The position numbers and the translations under genes are program-made. Positions 49,893 through 58,495 of a stretch of 64,000 nucleotides of DNA are shown here, one piece after another. A model generated the notes under the pieces. It searched no databases. It saw nothing but the letters and a program-made list of their open reading frames with translations, and was not told where the DNA came from. Each line of letters opens with the position of its first letter. Position 1 is the stretch's first letter. The stretch covers positions 509,114-573,113 of the forward strand of contig NZ_JACAOR010000008.1 of assembly GCF_013386115.1 (NCBI RefSeq), read 5' to 3'. The stretch comes from Pseudomonas gingeri (GTDB taxonomy: Bacteria; Pseudomonadota; Gammaproteobacteria; Pseudomonadales; Pseudomonadaceae).

Positions 49893-51368
49893 TCAGCTGC
49901 CGAGCATCTTCGACGCGATCCAGAACAACCCGGCGGACAGCGCCACGGTGGCTGGCAGGGTCAGTACCCAGGCCAGCAGGATGGTCTTGATCGTGCTGCT
50001 CTGCAGGCCGCTCTTGTTCGCCAGCATGGTGCCCGCGACACCCGACGACAACACATGAGTGGTCGAGACCGGCAGGGCAAAGATGTTCGCCAGGCCGATC
50101 ATGCAGGCGGTGGTGATCTGTGCCGACATGCCCTGGGCATAGGTCATGCCCTGCTTGCCGATCTTCTCGCCGATGGTCAGTACCACCCGCTTCCAGCCAA
50201 CCATGGTGCCCAGGCCGAGGGCCAGGGCCACTGCCAGAATCACCCAGAACGGTGCGTATTCGGTGGTGGTGGTCAGGTCCTTGCGCAGTTTCTCCAGGTC
50301 CGCCTTCTCGCGGGCATCCAGGCCCGGCAGCTTGCCGACTTTCTTCGCGGTGTCATCCAGGCAGAGCAGGTAGCGACGTACTTCGATGCGCTTTTCCGGC
50401 GACAGCGAATGGTAGTCGGTCACACCCTTGAGGTTGTTCAGCAGGGCGGCGATGGTCGGCTCGGTCTGCTGCGGGTTGCAGCGGAACTTGCCCGGCAGGT
50501 CGTCCTGAACGCTTTTGCCCAGGGCCAGGAACTCGCTCAGGGTCGCGTTGTTGCGCTGGTAGAACTGGCTCAGGTGCAGGGTCGCGTCACGGGTCCGCTC
50601 GATCTGGTAGGTGGTGGTGCTCAGGTCGAGGACGAATTGCGCCGGGACGATACCGATCAGCACGAGCATGATCAGGCCGATACCTTTCTGGCCATCGTTG
50701 GAGCCGTGCACGAAGCTGACGGCCATGGCGGAAATCACCAGGACCAGGCGGTTCCAGAACGGCGGGTGCTTCTTGTCGTCGATCTTGCGCCGCTGGTCCG
50801 GAGTCTTGTGCATCTTCGACAGCGGACGCCACCACTTCAGGCCCACCAGCACCAGGCCGGCGACCAGCATGCCGGCCAGCGGCGAGAACACCAGCGAGGC
50901 ACCGATATCGATCGCCTTCTGCCAGTTGACCCCGTCACCCAGCGGAATATCGTTGAGCAATGCGTTGGCCAGGCCGACACCGAGGATCGAACCGATCAGG
51001 GTGTGGGAGCTCGACGCCGGGATACCGAAGTACCAGGTACCCAGGTTCCAGGTGATGGCCGCGGCCAGCAGCGAGAACACCATGGCGAGGCCATGGCCGG
51101 TATTGACGTTGATCAGCAACTCCACCGGCAGCAGGTGCACGATGGCATAGGCGACGCCGACCCCGCCGAGCAATACGCCGAAGAAGTTGAATACACCGGA
51201 AAAGAACACCGCGAGATGCGGCGGCATGGCTTTGGTGTAGATCACTGTGGCCACCGCGTTAGCGGTGTCATGAAAGCCGTTGATGAACTCGAAGCTGAGG
51301 ACAAAGGCCAGGGCGAGCAACAGGCTCACAAGAACCCAAGCATCCAGTCCGCTGAATAAATCGATCAT
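49893..51368 (-). CDS. pit: Low-affinity inorganic phosphate transporter Pit
   Basis: A 491-residue membrane protein of the PiT family. The signature GFHDTANAVATVIYTKAMPPHLAVFFSG lies near the N-terminus and the matching second half, FVHGSNDGQKGIGLIMLVLIG, mid-protein, followed by a long soluble loop (about 245-355). The C-terminal half shows ALGLGTMVGWKRVVLTIGEKIG. It imports metal-phosphate with protons. Length and loop match Pseudomonas PitA. Confidence 0.95.
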   Translation of the reverse strand: MIDLFSGLDAWVLVSLLLALAFVLSFEFINGFHDTANAVATVIYTKAMPPHLAVFFSGVFNFFGVLLGGVGVAYAIVHLLPVELLINVNTGHGLAMVFSLLAAAITWNLGTWYFGIPASSSHTLIGSILGVGLANALLNDIPLGDGVNWQKAIDIGASLVFSPLAGMLVAGLVLVGLKWWRPLSKMHKTPDQRRKIDDKKHPPFWNRLVLVISAMAVSFVHGSNDGQKGIGLIMLVLIGIVPAQFVLDLSTTTYQIERTRDATLHLSQFYQRNNATLSEFLALGKSVQDDLPGKFRCNPQQTEPTIAALLNNLKGVTDYHSLSPEKRIEVRRYLLCLDDTAKKVGKLPGLDAREKADLEKLRKDLTTTTEYAPFWVILAVALALGLGTMVGWKRVVLTIGEKIGKQGMTYAQGMSAQITTACMIGLANIFALPVSTTHVLSSGVAGTMLANKSGLQSSTIKTILLAWVLTLPATVALSAGLFWIASKMLGS

Positions 51369-51756
51369 GAAGGTTTTCTGACCCGGTCATAAGGGGGCGC
51401 GATTATGCCAGAAAAGCCTGCTAATCGATGCACTAGCTGCTCACCGGTAACATTCTTCAATGAAAAAAAATGTAGGAAACCGTTAAACCTCAGGTTTTCC
51501 GGGCGTTTGCCAAGCATCTGATTTCATTGGAAATGCCCAATGAACACAAGGTTTCAGCGCGGGAATGAAAGGCCGAAACGGATGTGCGAAATTTCTGTGT
51601 GAGGGCCTGCCGGGCGTCATTCAACCCGATGGGATGTTCGGGGGCCTGGGCTCGGCGCGGGTAGCGCAAGCCGTTGACGTCCAGAAGCCTGAGGGAATCC
51701 GGATAGGAGAGACCGGCTGCCAGGGGCAAGCCTCACAAGGTTCGAGACCGCCGTGC
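51369..51756. other. Gap without a supported gene, upstream of pit
   Basis: A 388-base region that should carry the pit promoter. A 79-codon minus-strand frame (51490-51729) is possible but has no recognised similarity and a poor start. No strong hairpin or REP was seen. Confidence 0.45.
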
Positions 51757-51957
51757 CTAAGGCTCTTCGGCCTTGAGTTCCTTTTCCATTTTTTGCAATT
51801 CCTGGGTAAATGCCTGGTCCAGGAGGCTGGCTCGTTTGCGCCAGGGTTTGCGTTCTGGTTCGGGTTGCGCGGCGTAGGTGGTAATTTCCCCGCCGTAAAC
51901 ATCCTTGTAACGTTGCTCCTGGCGCTCAAGTTCCGCGCGCAGTTCGTCTTTCGTCAC
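51757..51957 (-). CDS. Small charged hypothetical protein
   Basis: A 66-residue gene with GTG start at 51957 (AGG seven bases upstream). It reads TKDELRAELERQEQRYKDVYGG, then ITTYAAQPEPERKPWRKRASL and ends in a charged helix (FTQELQKMEKELKAEEP). A longer frame extends upstream but becomes low quality there. I think it is a real Pseudomonas small protein; no function is known. Confidence 0.6.
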   Translation of the reverse strand: MTKDELRAELERQEQRYKDVYGGEITTYAAQPEPERKPWRKRASLLDQAFTQELQKMEKELKAEEP

Positions 51958-52715
51958 AGTGTTACCTAATTTGAGTTGATAAGGTTTTCCGGCGATACGT
52001 AATACGGGAGTTCCATGAAGTCCGGTGGCGTATCGGAACGGTTTTATAGTCGTTGGCCCTGGACGACGTGTCGGCGAAACAGCGGCGCCATGCACCAGGG
52101 CGGCGTCGACAGGGAAAGTGCCGTCATGGCAAGCGTTTCCCGGTTCGACAAAACGCGGCCATCCACGTTGAACATTGGTCTGGGCTTGAGAGCCAGGCTC
52201 TCGGAACCGCGACAGAACCAGACGGTTCGAATGTCGTATGGGGAGTATAGCGGCCGGTTTGAATAATACTATCGCGAAGCGGGGCTGGCCCGTCAACTTT
52301 GTGTGTGGGTTTTGTTGCGTAGGAGTTATGAACTGCAACTTGAGGACTTGGCTGGATACTGCCTGTTTTTTGGCGGCAAATTAACACTGCAAGTTCCGCG
52401 CGGGCAGTGTTAATTGAAAAGGGAAGAGCGCTTCTATATTGACGGCAACCTCATGTATCGGCGGTTTGCCGGAAGTCGGGAAAACGGCCTCACTTCGTGG
52501 GTAAGGCCGTGCCGGTGGATTTTCCGGTGGGTACCTGACCAGTATCCCGGAAAACCACCTGATGGCGGGGCAACGTTATAAGCTTCGGACCCTGGGGGTC
52601 AATTGCGATTATCGGGCCAGCGTTCGATAATCGCCCAATGTCGAGCCTGGCCGGCTTGTCTATCGGGCTGATGTCGGCCTGTAATAGCCGCTGACCGCGT
52701 GAACAAGGACCTGGA
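51958..52715. other. 758-bp gene-poor region with a 12-bp inverted repeat
   Basis: No frame here has credible coding character. It contains AATTAACACTGC (52379-52390) and its exact complement at 52404-52415 around a 13-base loop, a strong hairpin without a T run. The PcaR operator pair and the pcaR promoter are at the right end. The rest could hold an sRNA or a decayed gene; nothing in it proves either. Confidence 0.5.
52606..52633 (+). promoter_or_regulatory. Paired PcaR-like operator upstream of pcaR
   Basis: CGATTATCG (52606-52614) and CGATAATCG (52625-52633) are inverted, start-to-start distance 19. The right half lies in GTTCGATAATCGCCC, close to the known P. putida PcaR site GTTCGATAATCGCAC. 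It suggests autoregulation. Confidence 0.75.
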
Positions 52716-53558
52716 ATGAACGACCCACTGCGCACTGCCTTCAACTCCGTGGCGCCGCCTATCGTTGCCTCGCCCGCCAAGCGGATCCAGGCCTTTACCG
52801 GTGACCCGGACTTCATGACTTCGCTGGCCCGGGGCCTGGCGGTGGTGCAGGCGTTCCAGGAGCGCAAGCGGCACCTGACCATCGCGCAGATCAGCCATCG
52901 CACGGAAATTCCCCGGGCGGCCGTGCGCCGTTGCCTGCACACGCTGATCAAGCTTGGCTATGCCACCACCGACGGACGCACCTACTCGCTGCTGCCCAAG
53001 GTCCTGACCCTGGGTCACGCCTACCTGTCCTCGACCCCGCTGGCGGTGTCGGCCCAGCCTTATCTGGACCGCATGAGCGAGCAGCTCCACGAGGCCTGCA
53101 ACATGGCCACCCTCGAGGGCGACGACATCCTCTATATCGCCCGTTCGGCGACGACCCAGCGATTGATCTCGGTCGATCTTTCCGTCGGCGGGCGGCTGCC
53201 GGCCTATTGCACTTCCATGGGCCGGATCCTGCTGGCCGCGCTGGACGATGCATCGTTGCAGGAATACCTCGACCATGCCGACCTGCAGGCCAAGACCAGC
53301 CGCACCCTGCATACGCCCGAAGCCTTGCTCGAATGCCTGCAGCAGGTACGCCAGCAAGGCTGGTGCATCGTCGACCAGGAGCTGGAACAGGGCCTGCGTT
53401 CCATCGCCGTGCCGGTCTATGACGCCTCGGGCCAGGTGCTCGCGGCACTGAACGTCAGTACCCATGCCGGGCGCGTCAGCCGCAGTGAACTGGAGCAGCG
53501 TTTCCTGCCGAGCATGCTCGGCGCCAGCCGCGACCTCAGCGCCCAGCTGTTTGCCTGA
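52716..53558 (+). CDS. pcaR: IclR-type regulator PcaR
   Basis: A 280-residue IclR-family activator of the protocatechuate regulon, responsive to beta-ketoadipate. The helix-turn-helix region reads HLTIAQISHRTEIPRAAVRRCLHTLIKLGYA; the effector domain contains YIARSATTQRLISVDLSVGGRLPAYCTSMGRILLAAL and the C-terminal ALNVSTHAGRVS. ATG 52716 has AAGGA upstream. It begins the pca region, and its own promoter has a PcaR-like operator. Confidence 0.94.
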   Translation: MNDPLRTAFNSVAPPIVASPAKRIQAFTGDPDFMTSLARGLAVVQAFQERKRHLTIAQISHRTEIPRAAVRRCLHTLIKLGYATTDGRTYSLLPKVLTLGHAYLSSTPLAVSAQPYLDRMSEQLHEACNMATLEGDDILYIARSATTQRLISVDLSVGGRLPAYCTSMGRILLAALDDASLQEYLDHADLQAKTSRTLHTPEALLECLQQVRQQGWCIVDQELEQGLRSIAVPVYDASGQVLAALNVSTHAGRVSRSELEQRFLPSMLGASRDLSAQLFA

Positions 53559-53586
53559 ACGTCCCGGCTGCCGCGGCAAAGCCGTT

Positions 53587-53614
53587 CGATAACCGCCCAG
53601 AGTTGCGTTTATCG
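53587..53614 (+). promoter_or_regulatory. Paired PcaR-like operator upstream of the repeat ORF and pcaK
   Basis: CGATAACCG (53587-53595) and CGTTTATCG (53606-53614): each half has one mismatch and the 19-base spacing is kept. The distance is 110 bases to the 45-codon repeat ORF and 327 bases to pcaK. Confidence 0.65.
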
Positions 53615-53724
53615 AATTGCGCCGTTTTACGCCGCTCATTAATGTCGCGGCAGCGTCCTGAGTCGACGAGCCCGCAGGCCTCGACCCGGTGACCGCCCGA
53701 TAATAATGACGAGGCCAAGCCGCC

Positions 53725-53862
53725 ATGAGCACTCCCTTCGATAGCCCTCTGGGCAAGAACTCTCTTCGCAAGAACCCTCTCCGTAAGAACACTTTCCGTA
53801 AGAACACTCTTCGCAAGAACACTCGCGCGCGCATGCCGTTTACGCTGAAACGGCTCGCCTGA
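53725..53862 (+). CDS. Pentapeptide-repeat leader ORF (KN[ST/P][LF]R repeats)
   Basis: A 45-codon frame: MSTPFDSPLGKNSLRKNPLR followed by KNTFRKNTLRKNTRARM and ending FTLKRLA. The middle is built of a 15-bp unit (AAGAACWCTCTTCGC-like) repeated five times (about 53755-53829). GAGGC precedes the ATG. It stands at the same distance from the PcaR operator as pcaI and pcaR do from theirs, so it may be the first translated frame of the pcaK transcript. It could be a leader peptide, a small basic protein, or a non-coding minisatellite. Confidence 0.5.
   Translation: MSTPFDSPLGKNSLRKNPLRKNTFRKNTLRKNTRARMPFTLKRLA
53755..53829. repeat. 15-bp minisatellite in the pcaK leader
   Basis: Five tandem copies of a 15-base unit beginning AAGAAC (AAGAACTCTCTTCGC, AAGAACCCTCTCCGT, AAGAACACTTTCCGT, AAGAACACTCTTCGC, AAGAACACTCGCGCG). 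The unit length keeps reading frame. Repeat number might vary between strains. Confidence 0.8.
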
Positions 53863-53941
53863 GCGTTATTCGCTCTGTCCAACGTCCGCCGCCCCTTGGT
53901 CGGCACCTGTGCGTCTGCGCGTCTGTGTGGAAATAAAAATA

Positions 53942-55288
53942 ATGAACCAGCCTCAATCCGCTGTCGGTCACTGCCTCGATGTGCAGTCCTTTATCAACGA
54001 TCAACCGCTGTCGCGCTATCAGTGGCGGGTGGTGATCCTGTGTTTCCTGATCGTCTTCCTCGATGGCCTGGACACCGCTGCCATGGGCTTTATCGCTCCG
54101 GCGCTGTCCCAGGACTGGGGTATCGATCGCGCCAGCCTCGGCCCGGTGATGAGCGCGGCCCTGATCGGCATGGTCTTCGGCGCCCTCGGTTCAGGCCCGC
54201 TGGCCGACCGGTTCGGGCGCAAGGTGGTGCTGGTGGGGGCGGTCCTGTTGTTCGGTGCCTTCAGCCTGGCCTCGGCCTACAGCAGTAACGTCGACCAGTT
54301 GCTGGTCCTGCGCTTCCTCACCGGCCTCGGCCTGGGGGCCGGCATGCCGAACGCCACCACGCTGCTCTCCGAATACACTCCGGAGCGCCACAAGTCGCTG
54401 CTGGTGACCAGCATGTTCTGCGGCTTCAACCTGGGCATGGCCGGCGGTGGTTTTGTGTCGGCCAAGCTGATCCCGGCCTTCGGCTGGCACAGTCTGTTGC
54501 TGATCGGCGGGTTGCTGCCGCTGATCCTGGCGGTGGTGCTGCTGCTCTGGCTGCCGGAGTCGGCGCGTTACCTGGTGGTACGCAACCGTGGCACGGACAA
54601 GGTGCGCAAGGCACTGGCGCCGATTGCTCCCGAGCAGGTCGCCGGGGCGGCGAGCTTCAGCGTTCCGGAGCAGAAGACGGTCAAGGCGCGCAACGTCCTG
54701 GCGGTGATCTTTTCCGGCACCTACAGCGCCGGCACCCTGTTGTTATGGCTGACCTATTTCATGGGTCTGGTGATCGTCTACCTGCTGACCAGCTGGCTGC
54801 CGACGCTGATGCGTGACAGCGGTGCGAGCATGGAGCAGGCCGCCTTTATCGGGGCCTTGTTCCAGTTTGGCGGGGTGCTGAGTGCGGTGGGGGTCGGTTG
54901 GGCGATGGATCGGTTCAACCCGCACAAGGTGATCGGCACTTTCTACCTGCTGGCCGGGATCTTTGCCTACGCGGTCGGCCAGAGCCTGGGCCATATCGCC
55001 CTGCTGGGAACCCTGGTGCTGGCGGCGGGCATGTGCGTGAACGGCGCGCAGTCGGCGATGCCATCGCTGGCGGCACGCTTCTATCCGACCCAGGGACGGG
55101 CCACCGGGGTTTCCTGGATGCTGGGGATCGGTCGTTTCGGCGCGATCCTCGGCGCCTGGATGGGCGCCACGCTGCTGGGCATGGGCTGGAATTTCGAGCA
55201 GGTGCTGACCGTGCTGGTGGTGCCGGCGGCATTGGCGACGGCGGGGGTATTGATCAAGGGTCGGGTCAGCCACGCGGACGCGACCTGA
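53942..55288 (+). CDS. pcaK: 4-hydroxybenzoate/protocatechuate transporter PcaK
   Basis: A 448-residue MFS permease of the aromatic acid:H+ symporter family. The N-terminal DVQSFINDQPLSRYQWRVVIL, the conserved Asp in FLIVFLDGLDTAAMGFIAPAL, and motif A GPLADRFGRKVVLV are diagnostic. It also serves as chemoreceptor-like uptake for aromatic acids in P. putida. ATG 53942 follows a long (383-base) leader after pcaR that contains a PcaR-like operator and the repeat ORF. Confidence 0.94.
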   Translation: MNQPQSAVGHCLDVQSFINDQPLSRYQWRVVILCFLIVFLDGLDTAAMGFIAPALSQDWGIDRASLGPVMSAALIGMVFGALGSGPLADRFGRKVVLVGAVLLFGAFSLASAYSSNVDQLLVLRFLTGLGLGAGMPNATTLLSEYTPERHKSLLVTSMFCGFNLGMAGGGFVSAKLIPAFGWHSLLLIGGLLPLILAVVLLLWLPESARYLVVRNRGTDKVRKALAPIAPEQVAGAASFSVPEQKTVKARNVLAVIFSGTYSAGTLLLWLTYFMGLVIVYLLTSWLPTLMRDSGASMEQAAFIGALFQFGGVLSAVGVGWAMDRFNPHKVIGTFYLLAGIFAYAVGQSLGHIALLGTLVLAAGMCVNGAQSAMPSLAARFYPTQGRATGVSWMLGIGRFGAILGAWMGATLLGMGWNFEQVLTVLVVPAALATAGVLIKGRVSHADAT

Positions 55289-55338
55289 GGATCGGCCTTG
55301 CCGTTGGCTGGCAAACGGTAGCTTACAAACAATCGGTT

Positions 55339-55366
55339 CGATAATCGAACACTTAGTCGATTATCG
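55339..55366 (+). promoter_or_regulatory. Paired PcaR operator upstream of pcaIJ
   Basis: CGATAATCG (55339-55347) and CGATTATCG (55358-55366): both perfect, inverted, 19 bases apart, in the context GGTTCGATAATCGAACAC. It stands 104 bases before pcaI. This matches the PcaR site defined for P. putida pcaIJ. Confidence 0.85.
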
Positions 55367-55469
55367 GATTGTTTGGCCCCTGGCCTCGACTTAATCTGGT
55401 TTCACTCCGGCGCCGAACCTCGCGCCTTTTTCTTCCACGCTGGCTTGTTGAAACCGGGAGTCTGCATCC

Positions 55470-56327
55470 ATGGCTGAAATCCTTTCGCTGCATGAAGCGG
55501 TGAAGCAATTCGTCAACGACGGTGACACCGTCGCCCTCGAAGGCTTCACCCATCTGATTCCGACTGCGGCGGGTCATGAAATCATTCGTCAGGGCAAGAA
55601 GGACCTGACGCTGGTGCGGATGACCCCCGATCTGATCTACGACCAGTTGATCGGTGCCGGTTGCGCTCGCAAGCTGATCTTCTCCTGGGGCGGCAACCCG
55701 GGTGTCGGTTCCCTGCACCGTCTGCGCGACGCGGTGGAGAAGCACTGGCCCCATGACCTGGAAATCGAAGAGCACAGCCATGCCGACCTGGCCAATGCCT
55801 ACGTCGCCGGTGCCTCCGGCCTGCCGTTCGCGGTGTTGCGTGCCTACGCCGGTTCCGACCTGCCGAAGGTCAACCCGTTGATCAGGAGCGTGACCTGCCC
55901 GTTCACCGGCGAAGTGCTCGCCGCGGTGCCCTCGGTCCGTCCGGATGTGACGGTGATCCACGCGCAGAAGGCCGACCGCAAGGGCAATGTCCTGCTGTGG
56001 GGCATTCTCGGGGTACAGAAAGAGGCGGCCCTGGCTGCCAGGCGCTGCATCGTCACTGTCGAGGAAATCGTCGACGACCTGAACGCGCCGATGAATGCCT
56101 GTGTCCTGCCGACCTGGGCCTTGAGTGCGGTCTGTCATGTCCCCGGTGGTGCGCATCCGTCCTATGCCCATGGCTACACCGAGCGCGACAACCGCTTCTA
56201 CCAGGCCTGGGACCCGATTGCCCGTGACCGGGAAACCTTTACCGCCTGGATCGCCGAATACATCCATGGCACGGCGGACTTCGCCGAGTTCCAGGCCAAG
56301 CTGGCCCGCGCGTCGGAGGCAAAATAA
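55470..56327 (+). CDS. pcaI: 3-oxoadipate CoA-transferase subunit A
   Basis: A 285-residue alpha subunit. It begins LSLHEAVKQFVNDGDTVALEGFTHLIPTAAGHE, the typical family N-terminus, and contains HAQKADRKGNVLLWG and the EEIVDDLNAPMN segment. With PcaJ it transfers CoA from succinyl-CoA to beta-ketoadipate. Its stop overlaps the pcaJ start (TAATG). It sits inside the pca cluster between pcaK and pcaF, with its own PcaR operator. Confidence 0.93.
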   Translation: MAEILSLHEAVKQFVNDGDTVALEGFTHLIPTAAGHEIIRQGKKDLTLVRMTPDLIYDQLIGAGCARKLIFSWGGNPGVGSLHRLRDAVEKHWPHDLEIEEHSHADLANAYVAGASGLPFAVLRAYAGSDLPKVNPLIRSVTCPFTGEVLAAVPSVRPDVTVIHAQKADRKGNVLLWGILGVQKEAALAARRCIVTVEEIVDDLNAPMNACVLPTWALSAVCHVPGGAHPSYAHGYTERDNRFYQAWDPIARDRETFTAWIAEYIHGTADFAEFQAKLARASEAK

Positions 56328-57106
56328 TGACCTACACCACCAATGAAATGATGACCGTCGCCGCTGCCCGTCGCCTGAAAAACGGTTCGGTCTGCTTTGT
56401 CGGTATCGGCCTGCCTTCCAAGGCCGCCAACCTGGCACGCCTGACCTCTTCGCCGGATGTGGTGCTGATCTACGAGTCCGGCCCGATCGGTGCCAAGCCC
56501 AGCGTGTTGCCACTGTCCATCGGTGACGGCGAACTGGCGGAAACCGCCGACACCGTGGTGCCGACCGGCGAGATCTTCCGCTACTGGCTGCAAGGCGGGC
56601 GGATCGACGTCGGTTTCCTCGGTGCCGCCCAGGTCGACCGGTTCGGCAATATCAACACCACGGTGGTGGGCGACTATTTCTCGCCCAAGGTCCGCCTGCC
56701 CGGCGCCGGCGGCGCACCGGAGATCGCCGGTTCGGCGAAAAGCGTGCTGATCATCCTCAAGCAGTCGGCCCGTTCCTTTGTCGACAAGCTGGACTTCATC
56801 ACCTCGGTCGGTCACGGCGAAGGCGGCGATTCGCGCAAGCGCCTCGGCCTGCCGGGCGCCGGTCCGGTGGGCATCATCACCGACCTGTGCATCATGGAAC
56901 CGGAAGCGCAAAGCAATGAGTTCGTGGTCACGGCCCTGCATCCGGGGGTGACCCGCGAACAGGTGATCGCCGCCACGGGCTGGCCCGTGCGTTTCGCCGA
57001 GCAGGTGGACAGCACCGCGGCACCGAGCGCAACCGAACTGGCCGCCTTGCGCGACCTGGAAGCCCGTACCGCCGCGGCCCATGGCCAAGCCCCTGGAGAA
57101 GCCTGA
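56327..57106 (+). CDS. pcaJ: 3-oxoadipate CoA-transferase subunit B
   Basis: A 259-residue beta subunit. The active-site Glu lies in VLIYESGPIGAKP. Other landmarks are MMTVAAARRLKNGSVCFVGIGLPSKAANLA and GLPGAGPVGIITDLCIM. It starts on the A of the pcaI stop codon and ends overlapping the pcaF ATG by one base, so pcaI-J-F are one translational unit. Confidence 0.94.
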   Translation: MTYTTNEMMTVAAARRLKNGSVCFVGIGLPSKAANLARLTSSPDVVLIYESGPIGAKPSVLPLSIGDGELAETADTVVPTGEIFRYWLQGGRIDVGFLGAAQVDRFGNINTTVVGDYFSPKVRLPGAGGAPEIAGSAKSVLIILKQSARSFVDKLDFITSVGHGEGGDSRKRLGLPGAGPVGIITDLCIMEPEAQSNEFVVTALHPGVTREQVIAATGWPVRFAEQVDSTAAPSATELAALRDLEARTAAAHGQAPGEA

Positions 57107-58308
57107 TGCGTGAAGTCTTTATCTGTGACGCCATTCGTACGCCCATCGGCCGTTTCGGTGGCGGCCTGGCCGGCGTGCGCGCCGATGACCTGGCAGCGGT
57201 GCCGATCAAGGCGCTGATGGAGCGCAACCCGTCGGTGAACTGGGACGAGGTCGATGAAGTGTTTCTCGGCTGTGCCAACCAGGCCGGCGAAGACAACCGC
57301 AACGTCGCGCGCATGGCGTTGCTGCTGGCGGGCCTGCCGGAGAGCATTCCCGGGGTGACCCTCAACCGCCTCTGCGCCTCCGGGATGGATGCCATCGGCA
57401 CCGCGTTCCGGGCCATCGCCAGCGGCGAGATGGAACTGGCGATTGCCGGCGGCGTGGAGTCCATGTCCCGTGCGCCGTTCGTGATGGGCAAGGCCGACGC
57501 GGCGTTTTCCCGCAACATGAAGCTGGAGGACACCACCATCGGCTGGCGTTTCATCAATCCGTTGATGAAGGCCCAGTACGGTGTCGACGCGATGCCGCAG
57601 ACCGCCGACAACGTGGCGGATGACTATCAGGTCTCGCGCGCCGACCAGGATGCCTTTGCCCTGCGCAGCCAGCAGCGCACGGCGGCGGCCCAGGCCGCCG
57701 GTTTCTTCCGCGAGGAAATCGTGCCGGTGCGTATCGCCCATAAAAAGGGTGAAACCCTGGTCGAGCAGGACGAGCATCCCCGGGCCGACACCACCCTGGA
57801 CGCACTGGCACGGCTCAAGCCGGTCAACGGCGCGGACAAGACCGTCACCGCCGGCAATGCCTCCGGCGTCAACGATGGCGCCGCGGCACTGATCCTGGCG
57901 TCCGCCGAGGCGGTGAAGAAACACGGCCTGACGGCCCGGGCGCGGGTGCTCGGCATGGCCAGCGCCGGTGTCGCCCCGCGGGTCATGGGCATCGGTCCGG
58001 TGCCGGCGGTGCGCAAGTTGACTGAACGCCTGGGCCTGGCGGTCAGCGACTTCGACGTCATCGAGTTGAATGAAGCGTTCGCCAGCCAGGGCCTGGCGGT
58101 GCTGCGCGAGCTGGGTATCGCCGATGACGCGGCACAGGTCAATCCGAACGGCGGGGCGATTGCCCTGGGGCATCCCCTGGGCATGAGCGGCGCGCGCCTG
58201 GTCCTGACGGCGCTCCACCAACTGGAAAAGACCGGCGGCAGCAAGGGCCTGGCGACCATGTGCGTGGGCGTCGGGCAGGGGCTGGCGCTGGCGATTGAAC
58301 GGATCTGA
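57106..58308 (+). CDS. pcaF: 3-oxoadipyl-CoA thiolase
   Basis: A 400-residue thiolase that cleaves 3-oxoadipyl-CoA to succinyl-CoA and acetyl-CoA. The acylated Cys is in TLNRLCASGMDAIG (about residue 90), the His in GGAIALGHPLGMSGARL and the second Cys in TMCVGVGQGLALAIERI. It starts MREVFICDAIRTPIGRFGG, the standard PcaF N-terminus. Confidence 0.96.
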   Translation: MREVFICDAIRTPIGRFGGGLAGVRADDLAAVPIKALMERNPSVNWDEVDEVFLGCANQAGEDNRNVARMALLLAGLPESIPGVTLNRLCASGMDAIGTAFRAIASGEMELAIAGGVESMSRAPFVMGKADAAFSRNMKLEDTTIGWRFINPLMKAQYGVDAMPQTADNVADDYQVSRADQDAFALRSQQRTAAAQAAGFFREEIVPVRIAHKKGETLVEQDEHPRADTTLDALARLKPVNGADKTVTAGNASGVNDGAAALILASAEAVKKHGLTARARVLGMASAGVAPRVMGIGPVPAVRKLTERLGLAVSDFDVIELNEAFASQGLAVLRELGIADDAAQVNPNGGAIALGHPLGMSGARLVLTALHQLEKTGGSKGLATMCVGVGQGLALAIERI

Positions 58309-58330
58309 CCAGGGTTCGGTCGCTGTAACC

Positions 58331-58415
58331 TGTGGGAACCGGCTTGCCGGCGATGAGGCCCTTGAGCCTTGCCGCGTCTATCCATGTGCCATCGCCGGCC
58401 AGCCGGCTCCTGCAA
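58331..58415. repeat. REP pair between pcaF and pcaT
   Basis: TGTGGGAACCGGCTTGCCGGCGAT and ATCGCCGGCCAGCCGGCTCC lie inverted about 40 bases apart. The second carries a mismatch in the core (CCGGCCAGCCGG). It splits the pca cluster and may mark the mRNA 3' end of pcaIJF. Confidence 0.82.
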
Positions 58416-58495
58416 GGGCGGCGATTGTTCTTGCGGAACAGGTCTGTTGCAAAGTATGTCTAGACTGCAACTACCCCTCCTACGAGTGAGAGAAC

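Noticed and set aside
51490..51729. 79-codon minus-strand frame upstream of pit
   Set aside because: No recognisable motif, weak start and no conservation argument available.
53725..53862. CRISPR-like reading of the 15-bp repeats in the pcaK leader
   Set aside because: Units are contiguous, with no spacers, and keep one reading frame; not a CRISPR array.
52599..53906. 435-codon minus-strand frame over pcaR and the 15-bp repeat
   Set aside because: Antisense shadow of pcaR; low-complexity FLRR repeats come from the minisatellite read backwards.
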